In this document: piece after piece, positions 51,839 through 62,642 of the stretch
Position numbering within the stretch: position 1 is the stretch's first letter
How the letters are laid out: each line of letters opens with the position of its first letter
NCBI GenBank assembly: GCA_023375785.1
Contig: SZWC01000562.1
Coordinates: 94,314 to 158,313, forward strand
Origin: Penium margaritaceum
Lineage: Eukaryota; Streptophyta; Zygnematophyceae; Desmidiales; Peniaceae
Direction of reading: 5' to 3'
Length of the DNA: 64,000 bases
The notes under the pieces: model-generated
The model's database searches: none
Told to the model about the DNA's origin: nothing
The model's input: only the letters and a program-made list of their open reading frames with translations
Made by a program: the position numbers and the translations under genes

Positions 51839-54537
51839 TAATCGTGGTCATTTTATACACGACACAGTCAGTGTATAAGACGTATTTGTTTTGGTATTTT
51901 CCACAAAATTGCATTATGATGTAGTTATCTTCTGTTCACATATAGTACTATGTAGGTTCTGCACGTAAAATTAATTCTGATTGCTCGAATTAAACAGCGA
52001 GAAAAGGAATACAGGACGTAGAGTGTGTTTCACTTAGACAACGTATTATTGTACAAGAACGTGCTGAGTATTTCATGGCATGTTCCACTAAGGAACCAAT
52101 GCTACTGAAGATATGCAATTGTCAAGAATGTTTCATTTGCGCACGTTGTTGGGATATACTCTGAACATTCTCTGGCCCTTTCTCGCTATTTGACATTGGC
52201 CCCTCTCCCCCCCGCCCCCCCAAAAGCCAAAAGTGTATCCGGTTTGTGTAGCGGGGCGTGTATCTTGATGACAGTAGGGTTTGTTCACTACTGTATTCTA
52301 CACTTGTGAACATTTGAAAATGGTTATCGGATACACTTGCCCAAAACACGGTCTATTTGGGGGGGGGGGTGGGGGGCAAAGCCAGCGCTCGATCTATCCC
52401 CCCCCCTCCACATGCTAGAGTGTATTGGGAGTGTGTAGCTCGTCAATGTTTTTTTTGTACGATTGACCAAAAAATAAACACTTGTGAATTTGAAGTCGAC
52501 ATTACAACCACACACCAACGCCGCTGATCGTCGCTAGTCGACGATGTCAATGTCACGATGTCAATGTAACTATGATCTTCACTAGTGTATTGTACACTAA
52601 TGTACATTTTTACATTTCTATCATATGTTATCGCCAGATACACTTTGTCTATTTGGGGGGGGGATCCCCCCCCTCCCCACCAAAGGCTAGAGTGTATTGG
52701 GAGAGTGTAGCTGGTCAGTGTACCATTTTTTGTACGATGGACAAAAAAAAAATCACTTGTGTATTCGAAGTTGATAGTCTAACTACACACGAACACCGCC
52801 GACCTTCGATAATCGACAATTTCAATGTAACCTAGTAGTTTTCTTCTAGTAGGTAGAACATGTCACAAAACGGTCACCACGTATTAGGGACCCCTCCACC
52901 CCCCCTCCCCAAAGCTGAAAGTTGTATCGGGTCACTGTAGCGGGGCGTGTATCGTGAAAAATCATCAGTTTTTTTCACTAGTGTATTGTACACTAGTGTA
53001 CATTTTAACATTTATATCATGTACACTCGCCCAATACACTTTGTCTATTTGGGGGGGGGGGAGCCAGCGCTCGACCCCCCCCCAAAGGCTAAAGTGTATT
53101 CGGAGACTGGAGTTGGTCAGTGTATTATTTTTTGGACGATGGACAAAAAAATCCCTTATGTATTCGAAGTTGATAGTATGAATACATACGAACACCGCCG
53201 ATCTTCGATAATCAACGATGTCGATGTAACCTAGTAGTTCGCTTGTAGTAGGTAGAACATGTGACGAAACGGTCACCACGTACTAGGGACCCCTCCACCC
53301 CCCTTCCCCAAAGCTGAAAGTTGTATCGGGTCACTGTAGCGGGGCGTGTATCGTGACTATAATCGGTTTTGTTCACTAGTGTATTGTACACTAGTGTACA
53401 TTTTAACATTTCTATCATATACACTCCCCCAATACAGTTTGTCTATTTGGGCGGGGAGCCAGCGCTCGACCCACCCCCCCCAACAGGCTAGAGTGTATTG
53501 GGAGAGTGTAGCTGGACTGTGTATTATTTTTTGGAAGATGGACCAAAAAAACAATCACTTATATATTTGAAGTCAACAGTACGACCGCAAACCAACACCG
53601 CAGATTGTTGATCATCGACAATATCGATGAGGCCTCGGACTTCTCAAATAAATGGGGGGGGGAGCATGTGGCAGAACCGGAGCTCCATGTACCCGCCCCC
53701 CCCCAAATGGCTACTGTATCCGTATGCGTATACGCATACGCATACGCATACGTATCGTGCTTATGTCAAGCACGCACGTCGGCTGCGTCCTTGACCGGTA
53801 TAGACCCGACGCTGCGTGGAAGTGCGCATGAACTGTGAACTACCACGTGCACTATCGAGGGTTTGGGGTGCAGTTTTTAAAGACTCTTGCCAATCAACGG
53901 TCGGTGGTGAAACTGCCGGTCCTGCTTCTCGCAGACCGTTGATTCCGAAGTTCAACTGAACCTCCTCATTGACGGCTCATGAGGCCCTCCACAAGCTACG
54001 CTTGTCGCTGGTCATCGATCCACTGGAAAAAAAACAAAGTGAAATGCAACCTGTTTTTGCGTTCGTTTGTTCTGTAACGAGACATTCTTGGAATGGAACG
54101 GGGCTCCAGACTCCTTCTGAGCTCTCCTCCTGCGAGGGCCCAGTAGGAGCCCGCGTAACAAGGAAAAAAAAAGGAAGAAGGAACCGCAATATGTGACCTC
54201 TTCTCAATTTCACTACCGGAATTGTCGACATCGAGAAATATGTGTTTGTAGTCTTGACTGTTGTATCACAGTTAAGGTATATGTACTCATCTAGGTGTTG
54301 TTACAAGAATTGTATACTTAGTCGTGAAACACTACACCACGGTTTTTATTAGGTATTAGAGAGTAAAAAAATAATCCTTCCACGTTGTTTCCTATGTTTC
54401 ATCATACAAAGACACTCTCATGTGTATGAATAGACATAAAAATAAACCTATGATGTAAGTTCTACGAAGGTACCATGTAACTTCTAACTGCGTATACTAA
54501 ACATGTACATTGAACGAAGAGTATGTTTTAGGGGTGA
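51839..54537. mobile_element. 2.7-kb non-copia insert with tandem array
   Basis: Foreign, AT-richer block between H protease sequence and E protease sequence. Left edge GTTAATC and right edge GATTAAC are inverted, each with TTAA. This would fit a TTAA-targeting DNA transposon, but the inner ends match only weakly. It contains a ~400-bp tandem array (52206-53640), poly-G/poly-C runs, a palindrome near 53720 and an 11-bp inverted repeat (AATCAACGGTC near 53892, complement near 53934). 53960-54537 is AT-rich without recognisable content. No transposase or other protein is recognised. Confidence 0.5.
52206..53640. repeat. Imperfect ~400-bp tandem array with palindromes
   Basis: Four diverged units. 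The landmark CTAGTGTATTGTACACTAG, an almost perfect palindrome, falls near 52287 (diverged), 52577, 52978 and 53377. GTAGCGGGGCGTGTATC recurs near 52238, 52937 and 53336. Each unit has a run of 8-12 G, a matching C run, the sequence ATACACTTTGTCTATTTG and an A-rich stretch. No shared protein frame. Confidence 0.8.
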
Positions 54538-56533
54538 TTAACCATAAATGGGAGCCGGTGCAAATGAAGTGAACAGTGCCAAAAGGGCCAAGCAAGACAA
54601 ACGGAGAGCATGATGAAGTTATCTGATTGGTGGCTCCGGAGTAAGAAAGCCAAAAGCCAGCCGACACGCGCACAGTGGCAAGCTCACGACTGACTACGAT
54701 AACGACAGTGTACGATGGAAGATGCTAACCACAGACGACAAGACAATGAGGTAGGCGAATAGACTGCCACTCATCAATCCACGAGACGTTGGAAGGAACA
54801 AACCCTTCAACAAGACCACATGCATAACAATGCAACGCCCCATCAACTGCACATGTAAGCAACTCCGACCCAAATACCCACTCTCACCTCCCTGATCACA
54901 GAGATGACACTGTTGCACTGCATGGGAGAGTGGCGTCCAGCTGCTGGGCGTCCTCAGGTTGGTCAAAGGTGATGACGACACTGGAGGAGGGGCGCCGAGA
55001 TGGGTAGACAAGATAGGCCCATGAAGGAGGAGAGTAAGGACCGGAGAGAGGACCATAGTAGACAGGTCTCCCATACCCTGGGGGCCACCTCCAGGGATAA
55101 GGTGGCGGCGGTGTTGTTGCAGTAGTGTTGTATGATGCTGCGTCGATGGACACAAGGTGGCTATGACTGACTGGCTGGAGTTGTAGAGGGGGCTGGTACG
55201 AGAAGAGCTCCCAGAGCTGCTGGAGGGCCGTGCCCAGTGCGCCCTCATCGGCGATGCAAGGTGGTTGTTGTCCGGTGGTGCTGGACACTTTGGTGCAGAA
55301 TGCCCTATAGCACCACAGTTCTAGCACATGACGGTGCTAGACGAGGACATGGAAAAGGAGGAGCTACCGGATGCCTTTCCTTTCCGAAGCCCGACAGGAT
55401 CACCGGCACCGGAGCTGTCGACACCCTTGCCCTTACCTCGACCACGACCACCCCCTCCTCTTTCTTGAACAAGCAGCGCGGTGGCCGATGTGGAGGGTGA
55501 GGATGATGAGGTTGAGGAGGCACAGGAGGAAGGGAGTGAGGTGGTGGCAGCTACAACTGCGACATGATGGATGCCCTTCTACTATAGTGCGCTCCACCAG
55601 TTTGTAACACGCTGGGCAGTAAACTCCCAGAGAGCACCAATGTTGGATAGAGCATGAGCAGGGACCGACTCGGATGCAAGACGCTTGAGCTTAGAGGCCT
55701 TTGGTGATGAGACCATTGATGATGGAGAGAACTAAAGAGAGCTGCATGGGTGTAGCCTTGCCCAATTCACGTTGTAGGCGGGCAATGCGAGCCCAATAGG
55801 CATCTGCAGTCTCATCCGTGCACATAGATAGCATGCTGAACTGGTCGGTGAGGATGCTCTGTGCTGCGTAGCCTGTGATGGTCGTGTGGCACTTTATGAA
55901 AACGTAAGTGCCAATGGGGTCCGAAGGCGTGAGGTGTGCAGTGTAAGCGTTGTAGGGCCCAATCTAAAAAATGAGAGGGTCATTGGATCTAGCACGAATG
56001 AGAGCACAGAGAGCACGTGCACACTCAGCATCGATGGGAACGAAAGGGGGATTTGCTGAGGGATTTGGTTTGTGGCAGCTATCCCAAAGTTGTTCACCTT
56101 GAGCCCATGCACTGAGGCAAACTTCCCAAGAGAAGAATGTGAGGTTAGAGGTAAATTGAGGTGGTGCTGAGTCAGGCTTGCAATGTGTGGGCAATGTGAG
56201 TGCTGTAGCAGTGGTTGTGCCTGTAGTAACATCGACTGTGAGAGGGTCGGAGGCAAGAGATCCATAGGTATTGGATGCGGAAGTGGGTGAAGTGGAGAAC
56301 GCAACACCAATTCTGGCAATAGTGGAAGCAGAGGCCGTAGAGCGTAGTGTGGGCTGAAGGCGGTTGAGAACTAGGTCTGCAATGTGGTCATGAAAAGTTT
56401 CTTGATCACCTTGTTGTTTCTTGTGTGATTTCTTCTTTGCATTATGTTGTGCTATGACCGCAGCTTGGAGAGCTACGCGCTCGCGCTACAGCTCTGCCTA
56501 CAATGTAGCGTACTCGTCATCATCGATCGGCAT
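54538..56533 (-). pseudogene. Element E gag and protease-start remnant
   Basis: Minus-strand copia relic. Gag starts at the ATG at 56533 (MPIDDDEYATL). The Gag core is at 55800-56200 (PPQFTSNLTFFSWE, AWAQGEQLWD), and a CCHC-like knuckle near 55280-55330 is followed by AHWARPSSSSGSSS and a Pro/Tyr-rich stretch. It runs to the start of protease near 54540. Homologous to B. Several breaks. It may belong to the same insertion as H. Confidence 0.75.
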
Positions 56534-57432
56534 GATGAACAAGAGAAAACTCTCCCAAAGAATTTTTGGTAGTGTTTTCCTTACCCCAATGGGCATGGGA
56601 ACGTATGGTGGGTGTGGTGATCAAGGCAGTGCTACAAGGCAACGGACCTGAACGCACAAACACGGCCACATAGAGAGAGAAGGGAGAGAGGGGGTAGAGA
56701 GGCGAGTGTGCCAAACTCACCATGGCTAGCGATGCAAGGCAAACAAAAGTGGAAGTGTAGCTGTTGCCGCGATGACTGCCACAGAAGAAGATGTGGATAC
56801 AATGAGACAGGCAATTTCAGTCAGAGCTACCCTGGTGAGAGTGGAGATGGCAACAACCGTGGTAATGAGAACTCGAACATGATGGCCAAATTTCAAGGAC
56901 GAGGGTGCACACGATACCTGGGTCATAGAGGAATGGATGGAGACGACGGCACTAGAGACTTCGGCAGAGGCCGCTGCAGCTACTATTGTTGCTACTTTGT
57001 CTGTTGCGGTGGCAACCTGTGTGGCAATGTTGACAACGGCCACAGCGAGAGGTCCATGATCGACTATTGTGGCCGTGTAACTATTAATGGCCCTACCAAG
57101 GGTAGTGATGGCGAGGCACTTGCAGCGCGTCTAGTGGCAGCAAAAGAAGAAGAGACAACAACACTATAGGAAAGTGCAGCTTCCAGCACAGAGAAGACAT
57201 CGGAGGATCAAGAGGAGGCGGATACAATACAAAATGCAACTGGAGACACAGCACGACGAGGGATAGAGGATCTGTGGGTTGCCGCCGGTGCTGCTAGTGC
57301 TACTAGTGCCATCCCACCAGGAACAGCACGCTGACTCTGGCAACACGTTGTATGGACAACGAGAGAGCTTACAGGTGATTGAGGAAGCTAGTCCCGTGGC
57401 AGTTCCGTGGCGGGCGTGTTCTGCACTGTTGG
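56534..57432 (-). other. Leader of element E with leader-ORF relic
   Basis: Between gag and the L_d LTR. 56726-57043 on the minus strand encodes an Ala/Val-rich stretch with a hydrophobic C-terminal part (ITTVVAISTLTRVALTEIAC, VIAATATLPLLFALH), matching the layout of A's and B's leader ORFs. No PBS is recognisable at its outer end. Confidence 0.55.
56552..56601 (-). other. Paired-hairpin module, gag-proximal (E)
   Basis: Arms CCAAA/TTTGG with CT/AG (56552-56572) and arms TTCC/GGAA with CCC/GGG (56575-56601). Its edge is 18 nt from the gag ATG, the same spacing as in A at 3893. Confidence 0.7.
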
Positions 57433-57451
57433 TGAGTTGTGGGTAAGAAGA

Positions 57452-57926
57452 TGCATAGAAGATTCCTAGCTAAACTCCCGCTGACTAGGCACCAGTGCCT
57501 AATCAGACGGTGACGACAGTCACAAGTCGTGCACGTAACAGCAAGGGTTTGGCTAGGGGACACAAGGCAAAGTGTCTGAATGGTTCATAAGCATTTGCAG
57601 AGAGAGATAACAAATGACAGGTCCATGGCAAATATACCTGCCGCGGCGCACAGCGGGTGTCGAACGCGGCGGTCCAAGAGCTGTCCTAAAACCAGCCCAA
57701 AACAACTGTTTTGGCTGTAACTCTCCGCACACATGTCAGAATGATGCGTCCTCTGAACCTAGACGTGCAGAATCTCAAGCCGGACGCTACGACTGTCACA
57801 CGCACAAGTCTGGCATCAATATGTGGAAGGACAATGCAAAACATGCAAATCGGCCTCAACAGCCTGTCCACCGAGAAAACTCTAGCATCTGCAGAAAAAC
57901 TGCAGAGTACCCCAGCAAGCACCCGG
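57452..57926 (-). repeat. L-family LTR copy L_d, interrupted by G
   Basis: Starts TGCATAGAAGATTCCTAGC and aligns with L_b (24657) and L_a (14833). It stops at 57926, where G's LTR begins. The remainder is expected beyond the right end of the G array, outside the window. It is probably the 5' LTR of E, though no PBS confirms this. Confidence 0.7.
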
Positions 57927-58670
57927 TGTTGGGAAATTGTGCCCCTTGCCATGGCTGCCGTGGATGGCTTTCCTGGTTCGACCACTAGGGAGTGGTCGAA
58001 CATCTGATCTGATTGCAGATTTGGATTCCTTGGAATTTCCCATGCAAGATAGATATTTGAATCGCTCGATTTGAGTGAGTATTCAGAGAGATAGCCCCGC
58101 CCGAAGGTCGGGTGGTCGGCGTGTGGAATCTGGGTCTCTGTCATGGATGACGGGATAATTCCATCGCGGTGGTCCGAGTTCAGGTCCAACGGGCTCCAAA
58201 GGAACCATGGCCATGAAGGAAGGGATGTAAATGGTCTCCTAGACCAGGGCAAACTTCCCCCCACGTTGGAGTGCCAGGAAGGGCGCTTCGACAAGCCACC
58301 GTCGAAGCGCCTTCCGTCACTTCCGTTCGTGGGCATGGTGGGCGGCTCCACCATGGGTTACTTCGATGGCCATAGGAGGGGCTCTACTGCTCCGTTTTGG
58401 GCGTGCTTGGATGCGTTGGAAAGCTCTGATCATAGGCTATAAGAATCTGATGTAATCTCATAGAAAATAACAACCATTCCCACTTCGATTGAGTGCAATG
58501 CTTGCGACTCATTTCTGCCCACTCTGGACTGTGATCCTTGGACTCCACACTCTTCCACCTTGGTTTGCATTGGCAACTGAAGTAGCGGCAACGTGCTCCA
58601 CAGAAGGCCCAGGCATCCTCGTGGGTTCTCCCACTCCTCCTAGGGTACAGCTAGGACAGAATTCCTGACA
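57927..58670 (+). repeat. G LTR 1
   Basis: 744 bp, TGTTGGGAAATTG...TTCCTGACA. It contains perfect hairpin arms GTTCGACCAC/GTGGTCGAAC (57976-58001), GGCGCTTCGAC/GTCGAAGCGCC (58282-58311) and a TATAAGA at 58438-58444. About 13 differences from LTR 2. Confidence 0.93.
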
Positions 58671-58672
58671 AA

Positions 58673-58687
58673 GGGTTATGGGCCCAC
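58673..58687 (+). other. G primer-binding site 1: internal tRNA-iMet
   Basis: GGGTTATGGGCCCAC, a 15-base complement of the anticodon arm (GTGGGCCCATAACCC) of the plant initiator tRNA-Met, two bases after the LTR, as in F. Confidence 0.85.
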
Positions 58688-58737
58688 TTTCCCTAGGAGG
58701 GCCCGCGTCTTCTAAGTGCACGCTACCGCTACAAGCA

Positions 58738-59553
58738 ATGGCAACCACGACCGAGCAAGAGAGCGGTTGTGACATTCCCGTCAAGTTTGATGGGAGGGAC
58801 TTCCCCTTGTGGATGTGGCAGGTTGAGATCTTCCTGCACTATAGGGGACTGCTTGCACTGGTCAACGGTGAAGAGAAGTCTCCTGCGGCGTATGTGATGG
58901 CCGAGGAGGTGGAGGCGTTCAAGAAGCGCAATAAAGAAGCGTTTGCTCTGATTGCATCGGCGTTGTGTCCGGCACAGCGCGCACAAATCCAAGGATGCAC
59001 ATGGGCATCGAAGGTTTGGGAGAAGCTCTGCATCGCACACGGCCCGCCTTCTCTTCAGCAACGTGACTCGGTGAGGGAAGAGGCAACGCAAGTGGCCAGC
59101 GACCGGTGGACTGAATCCACTGGGGCGGAGCAAAGGATGGCGTCCGCAGCACCAGCCCTGGTCATCCGCTCTCATGAAGGAGAGGGAGATCGCAGGGAGG
59201 AAGGGACGCGTCCACGCCGTGCCAAGAAGGGTGAGTGCCATCGCTGTGGCCAGGAGGGCCACTGGAGACGGGCCTGCACATCGGGAGCTGCGGATCTGGC
59301 CACAAAGGTGGCAGAAGGGCAGCAGACCAACGTGGCAGTCGCTGACTCTGTACGCTCCATGAAGGGGGCTGAGATGGTGGAACTCAAGGCAGGCGAGCGG
59401 CAGGCGTGTTTGGAGCAAGGAGGCTCCAACAGGTCCCAAAAGGGGGCCTGCTACAACTGTGGCCAGAGGGGCCACTGGAAAGCAACCTGCACAGCGGAAG
59501 CCGTGGACCCCGAAAAGCGCGTCGGGAGAGGGCGGCAGGCTGAAGCGGGCTGA
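58738..59553 (+). CDS. G Gag with two CCHC knuckles, unit 1
   Basis: 271 codons from MATTTEQESG. The N-terminal part aligns with F's Gag (KFDGRDFPLWMWQVEIFL, FKKRNKEAFALIASALCP, QIQGCTWASKVWEKL). The helical core of a normal copia Gag seems shortened, and two knuckles follow: CHRCGQEGHWRRAC (59235-59276) and CYNCGQRGHWKATC (59450-59491). F has one knuckle. It would supply RNA packaging, while other enzymes must come from elsewhere. Confidence 0.75.
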   Translation: MATTTEQESGCDIPVKFDGRDFPLWMWQVEIFLHYRGLLALVNGEEKSPAAYVMAEEVEAFKKRNKEAFALIASALCPAQRAQIQGCTWASKVWEKLCIAHGPPSLQQRDSVREEATQVASDRWTESTGAEQRMASAAPALVIRSHEGEGDRREEGTRPRRAKKGECHRCGQEGHWRRACTSGAADLATKVAEGQQTNVAVADSVRSMKGAEMVELKAGERQACLEQGGSNRSQKGACYNCGQRGHWKATCTAEAVDPEKRVGRGRQAEAG

Positions 59554-59559
59554 CACGTC

Positions 59560-61730
59560 GTGCAGCAACGATCAGCCTCAAGCTGCGAGGGCTGATGTGG
59601 TCGGGGACCACAAGGCATGTCGTGGGTATGCTACCTCCACAACCTCCAAGAGGGAGCTGAAGGTGGAGCATCAAAATGGAGATGCTACCGCCCATCACAA
59701 CGGAGGTGATGTGCTCCGAGGAGGCAAAATAAGGGTGGAGGAGTCGGTCAAAAAGAGAGGCACGAAGGAGAGGAAGCTCCAAGTGCCTGACTTGGTGACA
59801 GGGGTGCTGTCCGTGAGTCGCCTCATCAAGGAGGGACTCGAAGTGACCTTCACGAGGAAGGGCTGCCTCATAAAAGAGGAGGGCAGTGGGCGTGTCGTGG
59901 CACGTGGTACGCACAAAGGAGGTGCGTATTTGGTACGTGCCGACGTCCTCGCAAAGTGCAGCCGTGAGTCCGACATGGACAGCCGTCGGGGTACGAAAGC
60001 GGTTGCAACTGCGTCCAAGAAGGGGAGACCTAAGGGCGCAGTGGGCGATGTAAAAGAGACCGTCCGGGCTGGATCAGAGGACCTGGACCACAAGGCACGC
60101 CATGCGACAAGATGCCGTGTGATGGGTGCAAAGCCTCATGGGGAGGTGAAGGAGGATGTCTAGGTACCAGACCAGCCAAGAGAGAGCATTGTTGGCAAAC
60201 GGCCAGGCTCTCCTAACGGGCATAAAGGGCCCAATGCTGCAGGAGTGGTGAACCGGCGTCACAAGGCAGGCCATGAGGGTGCTGCCGAGTTCCATGGGGG
60301 AGCGATGGTGGCGGTTCGGAGGACCTTGCAGCAGAAGGAGGGCGGCATGAAGGTGCGTCCTCAAGTGGAGTCTGAGGGGCTCCGCGCCTCGGCTAAAGGG
60401 GAGCTACTGCACCGACAAGATGGCCGAAACCCGAGAGCTCAAGTGCCACGACCGGGTGCCGACGCGTCGCGTGTACAAGGCTCCACCTCAGGGCTTGAGG
60501 AGGATGAGAGTGGCGGCATGACGCCGCGCTCTCAACCGGAGGATAAAAGGCTCCGGGCTGCGGAGGTAGTGAACCGTGACCACGAGGCGGCTGATAAAGG
60601 AGTCGCCAAGTCTCAAGAGGAGGCGCCGGTGGCGGCACGGAGGACCACGCAGCAGAGGGAGGACGCCATGAGGGCTGGTCCTCAAGTTGAGCCTGAGGGG
60701 CTCATTACAGCAGCAGACCGGGACTAAGAACACCACGCGGCAAGAGGTCGGGCAGTGGGTGCACCGCAACAAAAGTGGGTGGAGGTGGTCCGGAGAGCTG
60801 CGCAACAGGGGGAGAGCAAAGGCACGTGGCTGAGCTCTCCGAAGGAGCAAAATGCGCTCCGAGCGGCAACAACGGTGGACCGCGGCTACAAGGTAGGCCA
60901 GGAGGGTGCTGCCGAGTCTCACGAGGAGGCGATGGTGGTTGAGCGGAGGACCAGGTTGCAGGGTGCGGTCAAGGTGTCGTCAGCTCCGAGTCCTCAAGAT
61001 GGAGGGCAAGCACTCAAGGGACATGCAACAGAGGGTGCGGCAGGTGTGTCGGCATCTCTGAATTCTGCAAAACAGGCGGATGATGCATGCAACATGCACG
61101 ATGTGGGAGAGGGGAGTGAGACCTCCGCTTCTCCACATTCTCCAAAAGAGGAAGCACAGGTGCATGAGGAGTGTGACGAGGGAGCTGAGACCAAGGGACC
61201 AACACCAGAAGACCTCTCCATGAGGGGGAGGCATGCGCGTCGGGGACGTGCGGCGAGGCAGTGGCAGCAGCGCAGGCGACGGCCAGAGGAGCAGTCGTAG
61301 CTGCAGCATTGTGGATCCCGCGAGACTGGTTGCAATAAAGTGCAAGCCAGTTCAGGCGGTGCAGGCGGCAGCAGCTTGGGCAATACGGCATGCACAAAGG
61401 CGGTGCCAGCATGGAGGCACTGCAAGAAGGCGGGGGAGATATGCAGCACGCTGGGCCAAACACACAAGGTGCTGAAGGTGTTGATAAATCAAATACACCA
61501 CAAGCACAAACGGAGGCGATGGAGGACATAAAGGAAGGTCCGAGGTCTCCGCACATGGGGGAGGATGCCGCAAGAGGTGCGGGTCTCCCACGTGAAGGGG
61601 AGCAGACTTGCAAGAAGGCAAGGGCTCCCTGGTCGTCTCGGGAAGGCGACCAACTGTCGCGGCAAGCAGCAACACCAACACAAGACATCGGGGAACTAGG
61701 CATCTGCCGCTACGTGTTGTAACTGGTGCA
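59560..61730 (+). other. G tail: protease/pre-integrase vestige and charged repeats
   Basis: 59780-59960 encodes GVLSVSRLIKEGLEVTFTRK and AYLVRADVLAK, matching F's protease-to-GAG-pre-integrase stretch (LLSVSRLTDKGLEVLFTKK). Instead of integrase there follow three ~310-bp units, beginning near 60251, 60571 and 60877. They encode variations of NRDHEAADKGVAKSQEEAP and VAARRTTQQRE, then Gln/Lys/Glu-rich sequence. Long open frames cover most of it, but I recognise no enzyme domain. Confidence 0.6.
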
Positions 61731-61821
61731 GGGCAGCTGAGGAGAGTTCCTCACAGCAGCAGATTGGCCGGACAGTGGAGCATGGCAAATGTTCAAGGAC
61801 AGTGCATCATGGCTGCGGTGC

Positions 61822-61831
61822 AAGGGGAGAT
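61822..61831 (+). other. Polypurine tract of G
   Basis: AAGGGGAGAT directly before LTR 2, the F-type tract with one G fewer. Confidence 0.85.
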
Positions 61832-62575
61832 TGTTAGGAAATTGTGCCCCTTGCCATGGCTGCCGTGGATGGCTTTCCTGGTTCGACCACTAGGGAGTGG
61901 TCGAACATCTGATCTGATTGCAGATTTGGATTCCTTGGAATTTCCCATGCAAGATCGATCTTTGAATCGCTCGATTTGAGTGAGTATTCAGAGAGATAGC
62001 CCCGCCCGAAGGTCGGGTGGTCGGCGTGTGGAATCTGGGTCTCCGTCATGGATGACGGGATAATTCCACCGCGGTGGTCCGAGTTCAGGTCCAACGGGCT
62101 CCAAAGGCACTATGGCCATGAAGGAAGGGATGTAGATGGTCTCCTAAACCAGGGCAAACTTCCCCCCACGTTGGAGTGCCAGGAAGGGCGCTTCGACAAG
62201 CCACCGTCGAAGCGCCTTCCGTCACTTCCGTTCGTGGGCATGGTGGGCGGCTCCACCATGGGTTACTTCGATGGCCATAGCAGGGGCTCTACTGCTCTGT
62301 TTTGGGCGTGCTTGGATGCGTTGGAAAGCTCTGATCATAGGCTATAAGAATCTTATGTAATCTCATAGAAAATAACAACCATTCCCACTTCGATTGAGTG
62401 CAATGCTTGCGACTCATTTCTGCCCACTCTGGACTGTGATCCTTGGACTCCACACTCTTCCACCTTGGTTTGCATTGGCAACTGAAGTAGCGGCAACGTG
62501 CTCCACAGAAGGCCCAGGCATCCTCGTGGGTTCTCCCACTCCTCCTAGGGTACAGCCAGGACAGAATTCCTGACA
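61832..62575 (+). repeat. G LTR 2, shared by two bodies
   Basis: 744 bp, TGTTAGGAAATTG...TTCCTGACA. It serves as 3' LTR of unit 1 and 5' LTR of unit 2. TATAAGA at 62343-62349. Confidence 0.93.
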
Positions 62576-62577
62576 AA

Positions 62578-62592
62578 GGGTTATGGGCCCAC
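62578..62592 (+). other. G primer-binding site 2: internal tRNA-iMet
   Basis: GGGTTATGGGCCCAC, identical to the site at 58673. Confidence 0.85.
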
Positions 62593-62642
62593 TTTCCCTA
62601 GGAGGACCCGTGTCTTCTAAGTGCACGCTACTGCTACAAGCA

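Noticed and set aside
52206-53640. CRISPR-like array
   Set aside because: Units are about 400 bp and diverged, with no short identical repeats, regular spacers or cas genes, and the setting is a eukaryotic nuclear genome.
58738-59553. Host CCHC zinc-finger RNA-binding protein
   Set aside because: It aligns with F's Gag, lies between LTRs right after a PBS and is repeated in the next unit.
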